A DNA stretch of 64,000 nt, from positions 45,242,244-45,306,243 of the forward strand of contig NC_091929.1 in NCBI RefSeq assembly GCF_041260155.1, read 5' to 3'. This document shows positions 42,340 through 55,382 of the stretch, piece by piece. A program made the position numbers and the translations under genes. The notes beneath the pieces were generated by a model, which saw only the letters and a list, made by a program, of their open reading frames with translations, made no database searches and was not told the origin of the DNA. Numbering within the stretch: the stretch's first letter is position 1; every line of letters begins with the position of its first letter. The stretch is from Ptychodera flava. Lineage: Eukaryota; Hemichordata; Enteropneusta; Ptychoderidae.

Positions 42340-44179
42340 GAGCACATTCAGTTCACATGTGGTTGCATTTTACGTTGATCTTATGTTGTAGCCTCCTTAC
42401 CACTGTCCAGATGCATTTTAGAAAATAGTTTCAAAACACCGTGTTTTTATTAAAAGCTGGCAGCCTGCAAAATTAGGCAGCTGTTTCATAAAGTTTGCGG
42501 GTTATAAATACAGATATTGAAATATACCGAGGACAGTCATCTTATAGAAATAGATGTCATTGAACGTAAAAACGGTGCTTCAGAGCATTTTACGGCAAAT
42601 GGGGTTTGTATAACGGCGTTTTCTTGATTTAAAATCTATTATTAACAATACTTAAATATTGATTTTGAATTCTAATCGTGAATGTCATTTTATTGATGTG
42701 CTTTGAGAAAAAACTGTCAGGACTGCCATTATCTCTTCTTTGTTACAGTGGGATATTCACAGAAAAGTGTATTCAAACAATCAGATTCAAAGTTGTTGCT
42801 GAATTTCTTACATCATCGAAAATCCAGTGAACTTTAAGTTAACATTTCTCCGATAGGGAGATAGGGAGGGGTCAAAACGTCGTGGATATCAAATCGTTCG
42901 TCATTAGCAGTATGTATTTTTTAGATGCTTCAGCTAAAGGCAAAGCCTGCATTCTATACGTTAAAAGAAATTTACAAAAGTTGATGGTAGCAATATATTT
43001 AAAAATGACAATTCGGCAACAAGGGCAATTTGTTTCCCCGATACAATTCCAATTTTAATTTATTTTGACACAAATATTAAATAGCGAGGTATTGGCTCTC
43101 AATGCCACATGCGACATAGATGACGAAATGTATCTTGAATTATTTATCTAAAATATTTACTTTTGATGACAAAACAGGGGGTCCTAACCAGAACCGACAT
43201 ATAAGCGATCAGCTTAAATGTCAGCATATACTTTTATTCTTGTAATACCGTATGTAAGAATTGAAGTTAATAGTTAAGAACATTTTGACGAAACGTCATA
43301 AAAAAAGCTACAATTATTTTTTTCTCCAGTCCATATGGTTTAAGGTAAGCTTATCGACCTGAGAGAAACAGAAACAATACTAAAAATGTAATCAACAATA
43401 ATTTTGTCTATTTTTGAATTCACCAACGGACATACAATTGTTAAAAATTGTTAGAAATCGCATACTTTCGTCATTGAGCGATCGACTGTTTTCGACTTGC
43501 TTTTTTTTAAAGAGAACTTATTTCAGTAATTGTCTTTCTCATGTTGAACAGGGCATCGAAATTCATTATATTTCAAATTTTTTATCCGCCCACACGAGGC
43601 CTTTGCACCACGTTGTTTGCGCATGTAATGAATATTTTTCCGCCTAACAAATGTCCTATCAAAAAGCCTGATGCTGTACTCTGAACTGAACAAAATTAGA
43701 ATAAATGATTGTATGGCGGCCATACATGTTTGCTGCACTTGAAAAAATAAAAAAAGGACTGATGTAGAAGAAGCGATTACAAAGAACCATGACGAGCATT
43801 TATACTAAACGTATTTTCATCATGTGAGCCATTTTCTCTTGATAGCGCAGTTTCTTGGCAATAAAGCCAAGAACCAAGGCTCTGTTGATGCTTGATAGAA
43901 TGATTCACAACACGATATTTATTTCCAGGTCCGGCAGACATTTGTCACTTAGAACATTAAGTTTGACAGTCCTGAACCTCTTATTGTGATTTGTGGTACC
44001 AGATTTTAAGAGTTCCCCCACATGCCACACCCATCAGGGAATTGGGAAGTCAAAATATTACCAAGGTAGTATAAACAATACTGTAGCTAATATATAACAC
44101 TCTCGCTAAAGCTTTCTTCACTGAATCCTCAAACCATTGTCTTTCAAAATCAAAAAGAAACAATTAACAATAAATTTAG
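42340..44179. other. Intergenic, nothing assignable
   Basis: AT-rich. I see no exon with family likeness, no RNA gene and no clear repeat. Confidence 0.5.
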
Positions 44180-44276
44180 GAATACCCACAGGGCGTTGTC
44201 TACATGTCCGTCCCCAGGGGTGGATAGGTGTTTCGTTGTATCGCTAATAAAGATATATTCTACCAACCTTTGTTAA

Positions 44277-46622
44277 AGAGGAAAGTCCAGCGCCGTGGGC
44301 GCACAATAGGCAACGTCGTAGTGACGTCGGTTGTTGGCAAACACTGGGCGGGATGGTTAAACACTTGCTTAGTCGTTGGCTTATCAGAATAAAATAAAAC
44401 TATCTTTTACACCAGGAACTACCGATTATCACCTCTGCCAGAATATTACGGAAGTGTGTAGGGTTCACACGATTCGAGACTACATTATAACTAGGGTTTG
44501 TGGAGTGGTCGAGGGGCTGTGGTCTGGTCGACAGACGTCGACCTTCCTTGACTGTGATTTCTTCTCTACTAAGGTGACTGTATGCCGTGTGTTTTGAGTT
44601 CGAATCCAATCAAAATTTACTGAATTCAAATCACAGTCGTTTTGTGGTTCGATAGACAGCGATGCGATGACCGCTGTGGTATGCAATAGAAATACATGTA
44701 TACTTTAGGAAGTTATGAAACAGAATGGGCCGCTCATGTATCGCCGAGTTCGGAGACGAATTTCCATCATACAATTTACTCAATAAACAGCAACGATGTA
44801 TGGCTTTCAATACATCTCTGAATTTCTGCTAACTTTTTTGCGTCTAAGTAGATGTGTGCATATTCCGTTGCGATTTCAAACGGGACCCGGTTTTCAACCC
44901 CCTGGTTTCAACCCCGGCTTTCAACATGGAACGGATACTTTCTCACAACAGCAGCGGGTGATTTGAATGTGAAGGCGCTGTGATTGAAGCCAGTAGTTGA
45001 AATGGACATATTATTACGAGCTTCGGAAGGAAGATAGAAAACGAAGGTCTTGACTTAGTTCAGGAGAGAATTTCCTCGGGCACTGTATTGAGTTCAAATC
45101 TAGCCCTGAACATCTCGTGCTCGGTACAAGCGCGCAAACTAGACATATAAACAATAAGGGGAAAGTCTAGCCATGGATGTAAAAAATAGTCTCTAAGGAC
45201 GGCAGCAGATTGTGATCGTAAGCAATCGTAAGTTAGAACCTTCTACTGTTTGTAGCTTTATGGTTTTTTTGGTTGGCAGTGATGTAGATAATAGCCGGTC
45301 ACTGGTAAAAGACGTCGCGCGGCCGGGTACACGCAGCTTGCAACTGAAAAAAAACTTGTGACTTTGAAAAACAAATCTTCACTCATTCGTAAGCTTATTT
45401 TCAGTGTAATTTTGGTATTTCGAACAAATCACAGAAAAGGGTGAAGAAATTTTGAGTAAAACTGATTTAAAACGTTACGATCCCCAGTTTAGAGTTTGGT
45501 ATGCAACAGCATGACCCGAAGACGAGAAGCGCAGGTTGCATATCCGGTTACCTCGGATAGGTAACCTCGGAAAACATCGACGACCGTTCGTAATATGCAA
45601 ATAACATGTGACTGAGACGTAGTGGAAAAGTTGTCCGTAGTTCCATAGATGAGCCTGCATATTTGAATACTATATACGCTGCTTGCTGTTCACGATATGT
45701 AAGCCAGAAACTTCAACAAAAGGAAACTACCAGTAATCTGTGACAATGGTCAGCCAGTATTTTGAAATACATTGGTAAAGAATAAATGACGCTGATGACT
45801 CCCCAGGACAGCTGTGCAGGGCCGTGGTCGTCGTCGATGAGTACTCGAGTATGGATGATCGATCTACAACGCAATGTTGACGTAGCCAGTAACAGTGGTA
45901 ACACTGAAATTTCCATTCCACTCAGCTCAACTGAATTGAATCAACTGATATAAACAATGACCAAACTTGTCACAATGCCAAAGGTACTTCCTCAAAATGT
46001 GAGTGAAAAGATTCAGTTTCGATGCCTGAAGGAAGAAATGAAATTTTGATTGCCTTCAAAACGACGTGTGAAGACTCTCAATGTTCATAACTTTTTACAG
46101 GAACACATACAAAACGTTTTTTTCAAGACCACCAATCACTCCAAAAAGAAAATGCCGCTTCTTGCTTGTTCATTACATGTGTCTTATCGTGTACATTGTA
46201 TGTGGCTGTGTATGCGTATGTTTAGGTACATAACGGTGATTTTAGTGATAAGTCAGTACGCTTTGTTAGTTGTGCTCCGCAAGGATCAAGATCGCCCAGG
46301 CCGCAATTTGAATTTGAGTAATCATGATTGGCAGCATACATTAACATTTAGAACAGAGGTCAAATAGACATTCTGGACCCACGCTTTGTGAAAATATGCG
46401 TTCTCTGTATTAAATAACAGTGTTTTTCAACGTTTTTTCGACATATAGGCAGTCGCTATACATTCACAGGTGTCATGTATGAGATTGGACGGAAATTAAC
46501 GCCGTTAACCCGTCGAATTTCTGGAAATCTCGGAGCAAATCGAGTGCGTCTTACCCGTAGCGTGGCTTTTTCACATCTGCATAGTCTTATCATAATCCCC
46601 CTTTTGTAGGGGACTTTCCTCT
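44277..46622. mobile_element. TTAA-flanked element nested in the palindromic element (2.35 kb)
   Basis: Ends AGAGGAAAGTCC and GGACTTTCCTCT are a perfect 12-bp inverted repeat, flanked by TTAA on both sides (44273-44276, 46623-46626). It splits the first arm of the host element, which resumes at CTTAGCACTGCCC. TTAA targeting is piggyBac-like. The inside has only short open frames, so it is non-autonomous. Confidence 0.85.
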
Positions 46623-46809
46623 TTAACTTAGCACTGCCCTTGACAATCTTGCGTATACGTTTTATCAACATGCTGCGTCTATTATCTGATGAGTTTGAGT
46701 GCCTAATTAGCCAAAGTAATCAAGGGTAAATTACTAATCTGTGGACGCTCTCACCAGATTATCACCGGATTAAATTTGACAAAGTCAACAACGAACGCAC
46801 CAGCAAGGT

Positions 46810-47379
46810 CACAGGGCGTTGTCTACATTTCCGTCCCCAGGGGTGGATAGGTGTTTCGTTGTATCGCTAATAAAGATATATTCTACCAACCTTTGGTGTT
46901 TCGGTCTTAACTTAGCACTGCCCTTGACAATCTTGCGTATACGTTTTATCAACATGCTGCGTCTATTATCTGATGAGTTTGAGTGCCTAATTAGCCAAGT
47001 AATCAAGGGTAAATTACTAATCTGTGGACGCTCTCACCAGATTATCACCGGATTAAATTTGACAAAGTCAACAACGAACGCACCAGCAAGGTACCTTGCT
47101 GGTGCGTTCGTTGTTGACTTTGTCAAATTTAATCCGGTGATAATCTGGTGGAGAGCGTCCACAGATTAGTAATTTACCCTTGATTACTTTGGCTAATTAG
47201 GCACTTAAACTCATCAGATAATAGACGCAGCATGTTGTGATAAAACGTATACGCAAGATTGTCAAGGGCAGTGCTAAGTTAAGACCGAAACACCAAAGGT
47301 TGGTAGAATATATCTTTATTAGCGATACAACGAAACACCTACCCACCCCTGGGGACGGACATGTAGACAACGCCCTGTG
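46810..47379. repeat. 570-bp near-perfect palindrome
   Basis: The left arm 46810-47092 and the right arm 47093-47379 are complementary apart from a few changes (for example GGATAGG against CCTACCC). With no spacer at GGTACC, it could extrude as a cruciform. Confidence 0.93.
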
Positions 47380-47386
47380 GAATACC

Positions 47387-48620
47387 TTTGTCTGTAAAAC
47401 TTAGTTTTTTATTCCATGCCCAAAATTATTTCAGAATGCGAATGTTGAATCTAAGAATACAATATGAATGAATATACGAAATGTCCTATTCTGTCGACGA
47501 CAGGCGAAGTTTAAGTCAGGCTCTGGGTAGAATTCTCTTGTCAACAATTATTTTATAGAATGCATGTCCTACGTTGAGTCTGTTAGACTAGTACTTTTGT
47601 ACTTTATTTTACCTGAAGCATGATGGCGAAAACATAGCAATCTGATTTGTCAAATGTGAAAATACTGGACAATTTTATATATTCACAATACAGCAGTGTC
47701 GTTTTGGACACTCGAGCATTCATCTATAGATTACCCTTTTCCAAAGTTCTCTGCCAAAAGTTAAATCACGGGCATTCTGTTGTTCTTAAATGATGGTGTA
47801 TAAGCGTGTAAACATGATTTCGTATTTTGATGTCCGTTTGGCGCTGGAGAACTTACATCGTGATTTAAAAAAAATAAAAGTCTCAACAAAAATGAGGTAA
47901 TATTAATACAAAACAAACAGTCGCATTCTACTGGTTCACCAACTGATTATTCTTTCTCTCACACCGGTCATTCTGCACCGCGGCTAGACTCTCCACAGTC
48001 ACTGTGCCTTGTTGTGCGCGCCCACGATGGGCCTGCATTCGAAGGCTACGTGCAGCTGTGAGCACGCGCTGCCAGACACAGCGACTGTCGGTTCTTGCAA
48101 GTATATGAATATTCATAAGGGTAGTGACGTCAAAAGAAACACCTATCTAACTGGGCCGACAGAATATATACTTGTAGCCGGTAGATCTATATACGCGGTA
48201 TGGTTTTATTTTTCATTTTTCATTTTATTTGGCTATGGTATTTGTCATTTTTGTTTTGATTAACGGATGTGTGGAGTTCTATAAAGTACCCGGATCAGGC
48301 AGAAATCCGACCGGTCGCTTGCAAGAACTTCCAGACCCTGGGATTCGCGTCGCGTCTCTGAAGGGCGCGCGCGTGTTCCAACAGGGAAGAACGCGAATCG
48401 CAGGGTCTCTGCCAGACTACACCGCGGCATGCACGGCAGAGTTCTTACCAGCGCGTATTTACCGCAATCATGAAGCGCGTATTCGAAGTGCGGCGGAGAA
48501 TGACGATGACGATGGTGAGTTGCTATGACTGCCGCGTACATGAGCGTGGTGACTGGAATCGAACGACAGCTATGCACGCGAGCGCCTCTGAACTGTCGTC
48601 TGCTCTCCCGGCCTCAGAAA
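47387..48620. other. Intergenic, with a GC-rich hairpin near 48325-48415
   Basis: Mostly featureless. At 48334-48351 AGACCCTGGGATTCGCGT pairs with ACGCGAATCGCAGGGTCT at 48390-48407 (one mismatch) around a GC-rich loop. 47985-48045 resembles 61065-61130 (CGATGGGCCTGCATTCGAA), so it is a low-copy repeat. Confidence 0.5.
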
Positions 48621-48642
48621 TGTATATATATACAAGGGTATG

Positions 48643-49747
48643 CACAGGGTACTCAGTAGCCATTAATGTCAATAAAGAAATATGAAAAATATTTTTATTA
48701 ATAAATAAATATTAAAAAATATGAAATTAATATGTTACAGGTCTGACCTGAGAGCGAGCGCAGCATATCATATCGTCATTGATGTTTTCAGGCAATAGCA
48801 TGCTAATTTCTGTGTTTGCTGCATGATGCATAACTTAGCCATTGACTCGTTGAGGTTGAATTGTTGTCAATTGTTTTCTAGAATAACATTTATAGCAATT
48901 TAACTCGGAAAATTATTTTAAACTGGTAAATTATATGATTCCGATCAGTTTATTATATTAAACAGGGGCGAGAACAGAGGCAGTCTGATGTAAAACACGT
49001 ACTTGATATTCCCGTCGGTAGCTAGCTCTCCACACTATTTTTAATTCTCGCGTGAGTTGACCGTTCGTTCTCGCGAGAGTAGGCTTGTTTCAAAATGGCG
49101 GCGCCTAGTGATGACCGATCCGGGCCTTCAAAAGTGATCGAAAATAGGCATTTTGAAACAAATTTCACACTTTCTTTAGAACAGAGAGATTCTTTTGTAG
49201 GCAATACACATTGTCGAGTAGTTTTTGTGGTAGATGATATCTTTAATTTCACGCAATCCGTGTAAAAGTATTCAAAATGGCCGCCTCCATGGATTGGTGC
49301 TCTCTTTTCAAACTCGTAGGTATATAGAGATTCCATTCTAAATTTCTTGTACACGCGTTAGTCTTAATGCTCGCTTCGCGAGCGGCCTTCGGCCTTCGCC
49401 GCTCTCGCTGCGCTCGCTATTAATAATAAAAAATATAAAATATGAAATTGTAATCATTGTCATCTTCATCAACATCATCATTCGCCCGCCTCAACTAAAG
49501 TACTCTTCTTATAATAAGTTATTATAAGGAAGAGTACTTTAGTTGAGGCATGCGAACTTTGGGAAGAATTCAACACTGCCAATGATGCTGAATGATGATG
49601 TTGATGATGATGACGATGATATCAATTTCATATTTTCATATTTTTTTATTATTAATAATAATAATTTCATATTTTTTAATATTTCTTTATTAATAATAAT
49701 ATTTTCATATTTCTTTATTGACATTGATGGCTACTGAGTACCCTGTG
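48643..49747. mobile_element. Foldback segment with nested palindrome
   Basis: CACAGGGTACTCAGTAGCC at 48643 is mirrored by GGCTACTGAGTACCCTGTG ending at 49747, with inverted similarity running inward through AT-rich AATAAAGAAATATGAAA sequence and perhaps outward. A second inverted repeat is centred near 49519 (GCCTCAACTAAAGTACTCTT and its complement, then CATCATCAACATCAT and its complement). No transposase and no clear target duplication. Confidence 0.65.
49069..49102 (+). promoter_or_regulatory. TCTCGCGAGA and YY1-like motifs before a short open frame
   Basis: TCTCGCGAGA (49069-49078) is the palindrome known from CpG-type animal promoters. CAAAATGGCGGC (49091-49102) is a YY1-like motif that often overlaps a start codon. 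A second CAAAATGGCCGCC follows at 49273. ATG at 49095 opens 56 codons (MAAPSDDRSGPSKVIENRHF...) to a TAA at 49263-49265. This could be a real first exon or a carried-along promoter inside the foldback segment. Confidence 0.45.
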
Positions 49748-49749
49748 AT

Positions 49750-51520
49750 AGTACGCGTATATATGCGTGCCTCGTTCCGCCGCGGCGTTTAACATCGAAA
49801 GAATGCGGTCGATGTGGTCGCTTGTGACGTTCACGTAGACACGTCCGACCTTGATCTGGTTTTGTAGCTAAGTCGGCATTTCAATCTGAGCGGCATTCTG
49901 TTATAAATTTCTTACACAGTTATCATCAAAGTTCGTATTTACATATAAGCTGCTTAGTTTATTCAGACTATCAATTCAGAACAACAGAGTGCCCGTGGTT
50001 AAATCAGATAAACCAGACGGTTTTGGTCAGCTCATTCTATATACGAAGTCGCTACTATTCTAATTAAGTTTGGGTAGGATGTTGCGAAAAAATACATCAG
50101 AACAGAATACGAATACACTATATGATCGTTTTATGGCATAAAAGAGTGAAATATCATCCCTGTCGATTCGAAAATGTTGAAATTTAAGATTAACGGAAAA
50201 CCAACAGAAATAGTACTTGCAAGTGTTCTACCGATTGGTCAACAGTTGTTTGGGTTTTATCTTGCGTCAGCGGGCGTAGGATAGAGAGGCAACGGCGAAG
50301 GGATGTATTTTTATTATCGGCATGCGCGGAAATTTCGTCCATTTGTTCGGCGTACATTTGTTATTAAAGAACGTAGTGGACAACGAGTTTCATTGGGAGA
50401 GGACTGGTGATGGAGTCAATGCTTTGTAAAGCCCGATGGGGACTCGAGTTTTCGTCAAGTATGGCTATCCAGGCATTTTTACCGGTATAGAAAGGGGAAC
50501 ACAAGTTAACAAGAGGAAGGGGATGTTTCTTAAACCGCATCAGAAGGAATATTGCAGAACACCACTCATGCTCCCGTCGAAATTGTATTTTTTCGATACA
50601 CCTCTAGTAGAGTGAATTGAAATGTTTGCATCTGAGAAGGGTCGATTGCAGAAACTTTTGATTATATTTTCATTATTTTGATGAAAGTACTTATTCTTGC
50701 ATTCCTTGTGGAAGGCTGAAATGCACACTATAGCAAACGCACTATTATAACATTTACATTTGTTGATATTGAAAATTGAATTCCGACTTAGATTCAAGAT
50801 CATTTGTATTAACAAGAAAAACATTCAGAATGGTCACAGAATTTAAAAAAAACGAATATTGTCTCTTACAAATATACAAGAAATTCAACGTATAAAGCAA
50901 TTGGACCTATACCTAACGCTTTCTGAATAATAATAATGAATTTTGATTGGTACAACTCTGTCTGAATTCTCGGTTTTATAAACACAGCATACCCAATTCT
51001 TTGAATTTAGACTTCTATAACCCACTATGCAAAAACTGAATGAAGAAAACTATTGCTGATATACTGAGTCAAACATTGACAGGTTACATCTTTCACAAGT
51101 GAAAATGCTTTCCTTTTCAATTTGAAAAGTTTCCCTGGTATTTATAATGAGCGTCTGCTCTACCGAGCCTAATAACGCTACATCGATTTAAAAACATCCA
51201 GATGATGACGAAACAAGAAAATATAGGAAAGAGATAATGAAGAGTACAATATTGTTTCCCTACCTTCTAGATAATCTGTTTCAAACGCTAACGTCGAGCC
51301 CAAATTAAAGCAAATGCCTATTACGGCTTTTGTATTTATATTCTTTCAACTGGCCATACGTGATCAGCTTCAGTGAAATAAATGGTGCCCAGACGAGTCT
51401 TAAACACTTTCTATTTTTATGTATTACAGCTCGTATGATTGTATTTTATTTTTGGCACAAGGCTTTTTCATGTGAGGCTATTATGAATGCTCTAAGTGTG
51501 GAATGTTGAAAATTTTAAAA
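49750..51520. other. Intergenic, nothing assignable
   Basis: No family-like exon or repeat recognised on either strand. Confidence 0.5.
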
Positions 51521-51521
51521 A

Positions 51522-51524
<3 letters not shown>

Positions 51525-51610
<86 letters not shown>
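51525..51610. repeat. (GA)n microsatellite
   Basis: About 43 GA units. The flanking open frames are low complexity. Confidence 0.95.
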
Positions 51611-51615
<5 letters not shown>

Positions 51616-51782
51616 GACACACAGAGATATACAGAGACATAGACGGAGACGCACATTGGCGAATCTCATAACATACATGTATATATGTTCCAGAAAATGT
51701 GAATGTGAAACTAGTTCAGAAAAGTTCTCACACATGGATCACATAAATATGTCAGGTTTTATGACCCCCCCCCCCGAGTGAG

Positions 51783-52215
51783 GCTGGGCCGAGGAGTTTG
51801 CTAGAAAGGCTATAAGAATATGCCGCCTGAAATGAACGACCTAGCTATCGAGTAAAGGCAGTCTAGACGCAGATGAAATAATATTTTGTGAGAATCTTGT
51901 TCATTTCTTTTGGATTGCATGGACAGGTATCTTTCCACATTTGATGGCTCAGTGTCATTCTTATCTGTCTGACGTCAGACACAAATTGACGACATACCTT
52001 GATAAGTGCCACAGATATTACATTTTTGATCAGACGCCGACCCCAATATCTAAGGACACTGTTTGGACGCGGGTCGCTCTCGCGGATTGATACGGCATAC
52101 AAATTTGTAGGAAAAGTATCAGCGGGCAGTTTCGCAAGGAATGACTTGCCAATGGCCAACAGAGTTAAACATGACGCTGTGTATGCCAAATTCCTTTCAC
52201 GGTTTTACGGTTAGT
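51783..52215 (+). other. Coding-like island at the left edge of the large duplication
   Basis: 51783-51852 repeats at 55306-55380 (AGAAAGGCTAT, CTAGCTATCGA). From about 51850 one + frame is open for about 80 codons (FFWIAWTGIFPHLMAQCHSY, LDKCHRYYIFDQ). From 52030 a second + frame is open (RTLFGRGSLSRIDTAYKFVG, KVSAGSFARNDL). The latter part is repeated at 61310-61440. Composition is protein-like, but I cannot name the family. Confidence 0.35.
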
Positions 52216-52727
52216 CTTTTTTCACTGTATAGTCCATGATAAAAGGATTAACAGCCTACACATATGTAATGACTCGAATCCTTATTATTAAATTCATTTA
52301 CCATAGCATCTGGTTTGAGTTTGTATGCTTTTGGGGACGGCAACACATATTTACGATTAAAAAAATAACTAGAACTGAATAATATACAACATGACAAAAT
52401 GGAAAATAGACAGTCAAGAAGAGAAGAGCAATTTTCTAAACTTCCAAGCCATCAATTTTCTTCATGAATGGCATGTTATACGATAAAATGAACTGCGGTC
52501 AATTTGAATGATGTTCTTAAAAAGTACCGAATTACTTAAAATTTTAACATAAAAACCAAAAACGGTCGACACATAATGATTCCGTGCTGTGGTGTACAAA
52601 GCTCTCTTAAAATTATACGTACATCATGTTATCTTACTATACCCACGGAGTCAATAACTTTATTAGATTTGAAAAATTTTGAGAGAAAAGGGCAGACCTG
52701 ACAGTAAGCTTATTCTAGATTTTTTTG

Positions 52728-52872
52728 GCTAATGTGCAGCATCTCGAAAGCTGTTATCGAATGGGTTGGCTGAATCTTACCGTCATAACTGAATTATACA
52801 AAACACTCCCTAAGTTGCCGTAAATAGTGACTATCGACCAGTCAGATATTTTTGAGTCAGCTGCACATCAGC
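52728..52872. mobile_element. GTGC-family MITE, copy 2
   Basis: Ends GCTAATGTGCAGC and GCTGCACATCAGC form the terminal inverted repeat; 145 bp. The inside matches 1698-1848 in reverse. Confidence 0.75.
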
Positions 52873-53947
52873 AGATAATTTTCATGACTACGCATAAATG
52901 AATAGACAACCCAGATTGGCGGATTTGAGTATGACCAAGTGACTATAATGCTCCTAAACACTGTGCATCAATGAGTCCTATATTTATTTTACTTGACCAC
53001 CCATGTTTCCGTGCAAGCTGGTCTCTCGCACACTAATGTTGTCTGCGAAGCGCGATTTTCTTCGACTTGTTCGTATGATAAATGGAGTAAAAGTATCCGC
53101 CATGACCATCATCGTTTGTTAATGGAAATCTGCTGAAAGGAAGCCTAAATTGATGTGCCCGCCTCCGACCTGCCTGTAAGATTTTGACGTAGTTTTCTCT
53201 AACGCTTGCTCATTCTTAATATTATTGGTCAGCGTGTGGCTCTGTATTCCTTTAAGTTATAACCCCATATTTGGGCAGCTATTTTAATATATAGAAATTG
53301 TGTTTAAACCGAGGTGAACTCCGTCCAACACACTGTACATGTTAGTATAAAGTTCGACAGATGAGTAACTTGTTTGAAGGGCCAGCCGCAAATATCCTGC
53401 GTGTAAAAATATAAATTTCAGCTTTTACCTAGCAATGAACGTGAACCTATTATATATAGTTAAAAATACGTTTTCTAATAATTTTGATGATGTACCAACA
53501 ATAAGTAAGCAGGGCAACATACAGATATCTGTGCACTCATTCGGGGTTTTTTCGCTCAAATATTTGCAGTGTCTGCCAAAGACCATTCGGCAGTAACTCT
53601 TTTTTACATATCGCTTCCGTCAATCGTAAACAAGATATCCGTTTTCATATTGTTATTTTCTAGTACAGAGTAACAGTTGCGAATGTCATATTCCGTGCGA
53701 CGCGGTGGCCACGTACATGTTTGCATAAACTGTTCTGATCAAACATCCTGTCTCATTCACCTAAAGTTCAAAGTTCAAATGCTGAAAAGTAAGAAGAGTT
53801 TCTGTCGGTCAGAAAGCACATGCCAATGTTTACTAAAACGCTGAAGATTCTTACCGATATGTAAACACACAATGTTGTTAAATTTTACAAAAATATTACA
53901 CGAAATTTTGTTTTCAAACGTTTTTCTTTAAAAAATATATCAAACAA

Positions 53948-53990
53948 GTATAAATAAAAGCGGCGTATTCCCTCCGAGTCTCAACAATCG
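53948..53990 (+). promoter_or_regulatory. TATA-like core promoter motif, repeated in copy B
   Basis: AAGTATAAATAAAAGCGGCG then a GC-richer stretch and TCTCAACAATCG about 25-30 bp later resemble TATA plus initiator. The same arrangement is kept at 63174-63215. A direct repeat AAGTTCAAAGTTCAAA lies about 180 bp upstream in both copies. Confidence 0.4.
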
Positions 53991-54734
53991 TGGTGTTTGT
54001 TTGATTTTTGTTATTGAAGTATGGCATTTACTTTGTCTAAACCATGACTTACCGCGTATAGGATACTTGGGGCTTGGTATCTCTGTTAGAGTGACAGTAA
54101 AACTCTTTCAGGACTAAAAATTTATATATGGTGTGGCTGCAGTTAGTTTTCAGAAAGTCAGGCCTGAAAGAGTTAAGGTCTGTTGATATTAATGCTTTCT
54201 CGAGACATTGTAGTGGCTAAAAATGAGGCTTAAATCGAATAGGGCGACTACTCAGTAAGCATGCGCTGTGTGACTAAAATACCATCGCAAGGCAAACAAA
54301 AGAAAATGTACTATCTGTATGATAAAATAATCCAGACAATCACTGGAGGACGTTTGTTGACATCAGTAGAATGAAAAGTGAAAAACGGTATATACGAATG
54401 TTGGAAACCTATAAACGGAGGTCCTGGATAATAATTTGGCTATTTGTGATGTTCTTATTTTCCGAATATGTTATATTAAAACTTTGTTGGTAATACATGC
54501 TGGTAGTGTCTACAGAGTCGAACAAATTGACAATCGAGTACCGCTACATCTCCCCATAACGTTGTCAGTTTTCAAGGACTACTGCTAAAAAAGGCACCGA
54601 AATATACGGGTAATCTGAAAATTAACCAGGGTAACTCGTATTACACAAAATTGCTTTCCAGAGTACTCTAGACATTGTCATGTTTTTCAGGGGAAAACAT
54701 TTGTACTGTGTTCTGTTTAGGTAATATTTCCTCG

Positions 54735-55300
54735 ATGCAAACGACAGAGTGTGATATATGAGCATAAAATGCTCTCGTGTTTCAGTATGTATTGCCTGAA
54801 ACTTGTGAAACAAGTTCTGAACTTAATTGAAATTTGATGATCAATATCATGAACAGTATTCACCATAGATTAATTCAAAAACTATGAAATAAACTGAATC
54901 AAATACTAGTTCTTAGCTCTCTGTCATTGTATCACCACATGAAATTGCAACTTGCTTTAATGCCAATCTGTGGAAGCCCATTAAATATGCAAATAATGAA
55001 TAAGCTAATGCGATAATGCAGAATGCCGTCATACTGTCACATAACTTTGTCATCAATTTACGCGTGGTCAAGTCCATTGAGTCATCACTAATTTTGAAAA
55101 GTTCATTGAATATGCAAATTACTAGTCAGCTGTCTGTAACAACCTTTAAAGTAAGGTACTTCTAGTTCAATGTGCCTTATTTGAAATGTTCCTTGAGAAT
55201 GGAAATTATTAAAAACGTGACGTAAAAATACAAAATGTCTTTCATTAACGCAGAATCATTGTCTTACCAAAAACAATCATATAAGACAGGTTTAATGGCC
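54735..55300. other. Intergenic, nothing assignable
   Basis: AT-rich; 54960-55130 has a weak likeness to the array at 41-42 kb (AATATGCAAAT, CACATAACTTTGTCAT) but no firm repeat. Confidence 0.4.
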
Positions 55301-55382
55301 CCAAAGTGAGGCTTGGCCGTGGAAATCAATAGAAAGGCTATATGACTTTGCTGCCTGAAATCAACAACCTAGCTATCGAATT

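Larger units (their letters stand above)
44187..47379. mobile_element. Composite palindromic DNA element (3.2 kb) with flanking 7-bp duplication
   Basis: Both outer ends are CACAGGGCGTTGTCTACATG in inverted orientation, flanked by GAATACC on each side (44180-44186 and 47380-47386), so the whole was inserted as one unit. Inside are three copies of a ~285-bp arm: one split (44187-44272 plus 46627-46809), one whole in the same direction (46810-47092) and one inverted (47093-47379). The last two form a near-perfect palindrome centred on GGTACC. Long terminal inverted repeats and a 7-8 bp duplication suggest a foldback, MULE-like or hAT-like non-autonomous element. No transposase is seen. Confidence 0.88.
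52030..54731. repeat. Large direct duplication, copy A
   Basis: Matches 61310-64000 along its length, with long stretches nearly identical (for example 53220-53400 with 62466-62650) and scattered indels. It includes a GTGC-family MITE (52728-52872) and a TATA-type promoter motif near 53950. It may be a repeat family member or a segmental duplicate; copy B runs off the window, so full size is unknown. Confidence 0.9.

Noticed and set aside
44495-44610. Possible tRNA-like gene or SINE (GAGTGGTCGAGGGG, then GAGTTCGAATCC)
   Set aside because: A-box-like and B-box-like words exist, but they are too far apart for a normal tRNA and I cannot fold an acceptor stem or anticodon arm.
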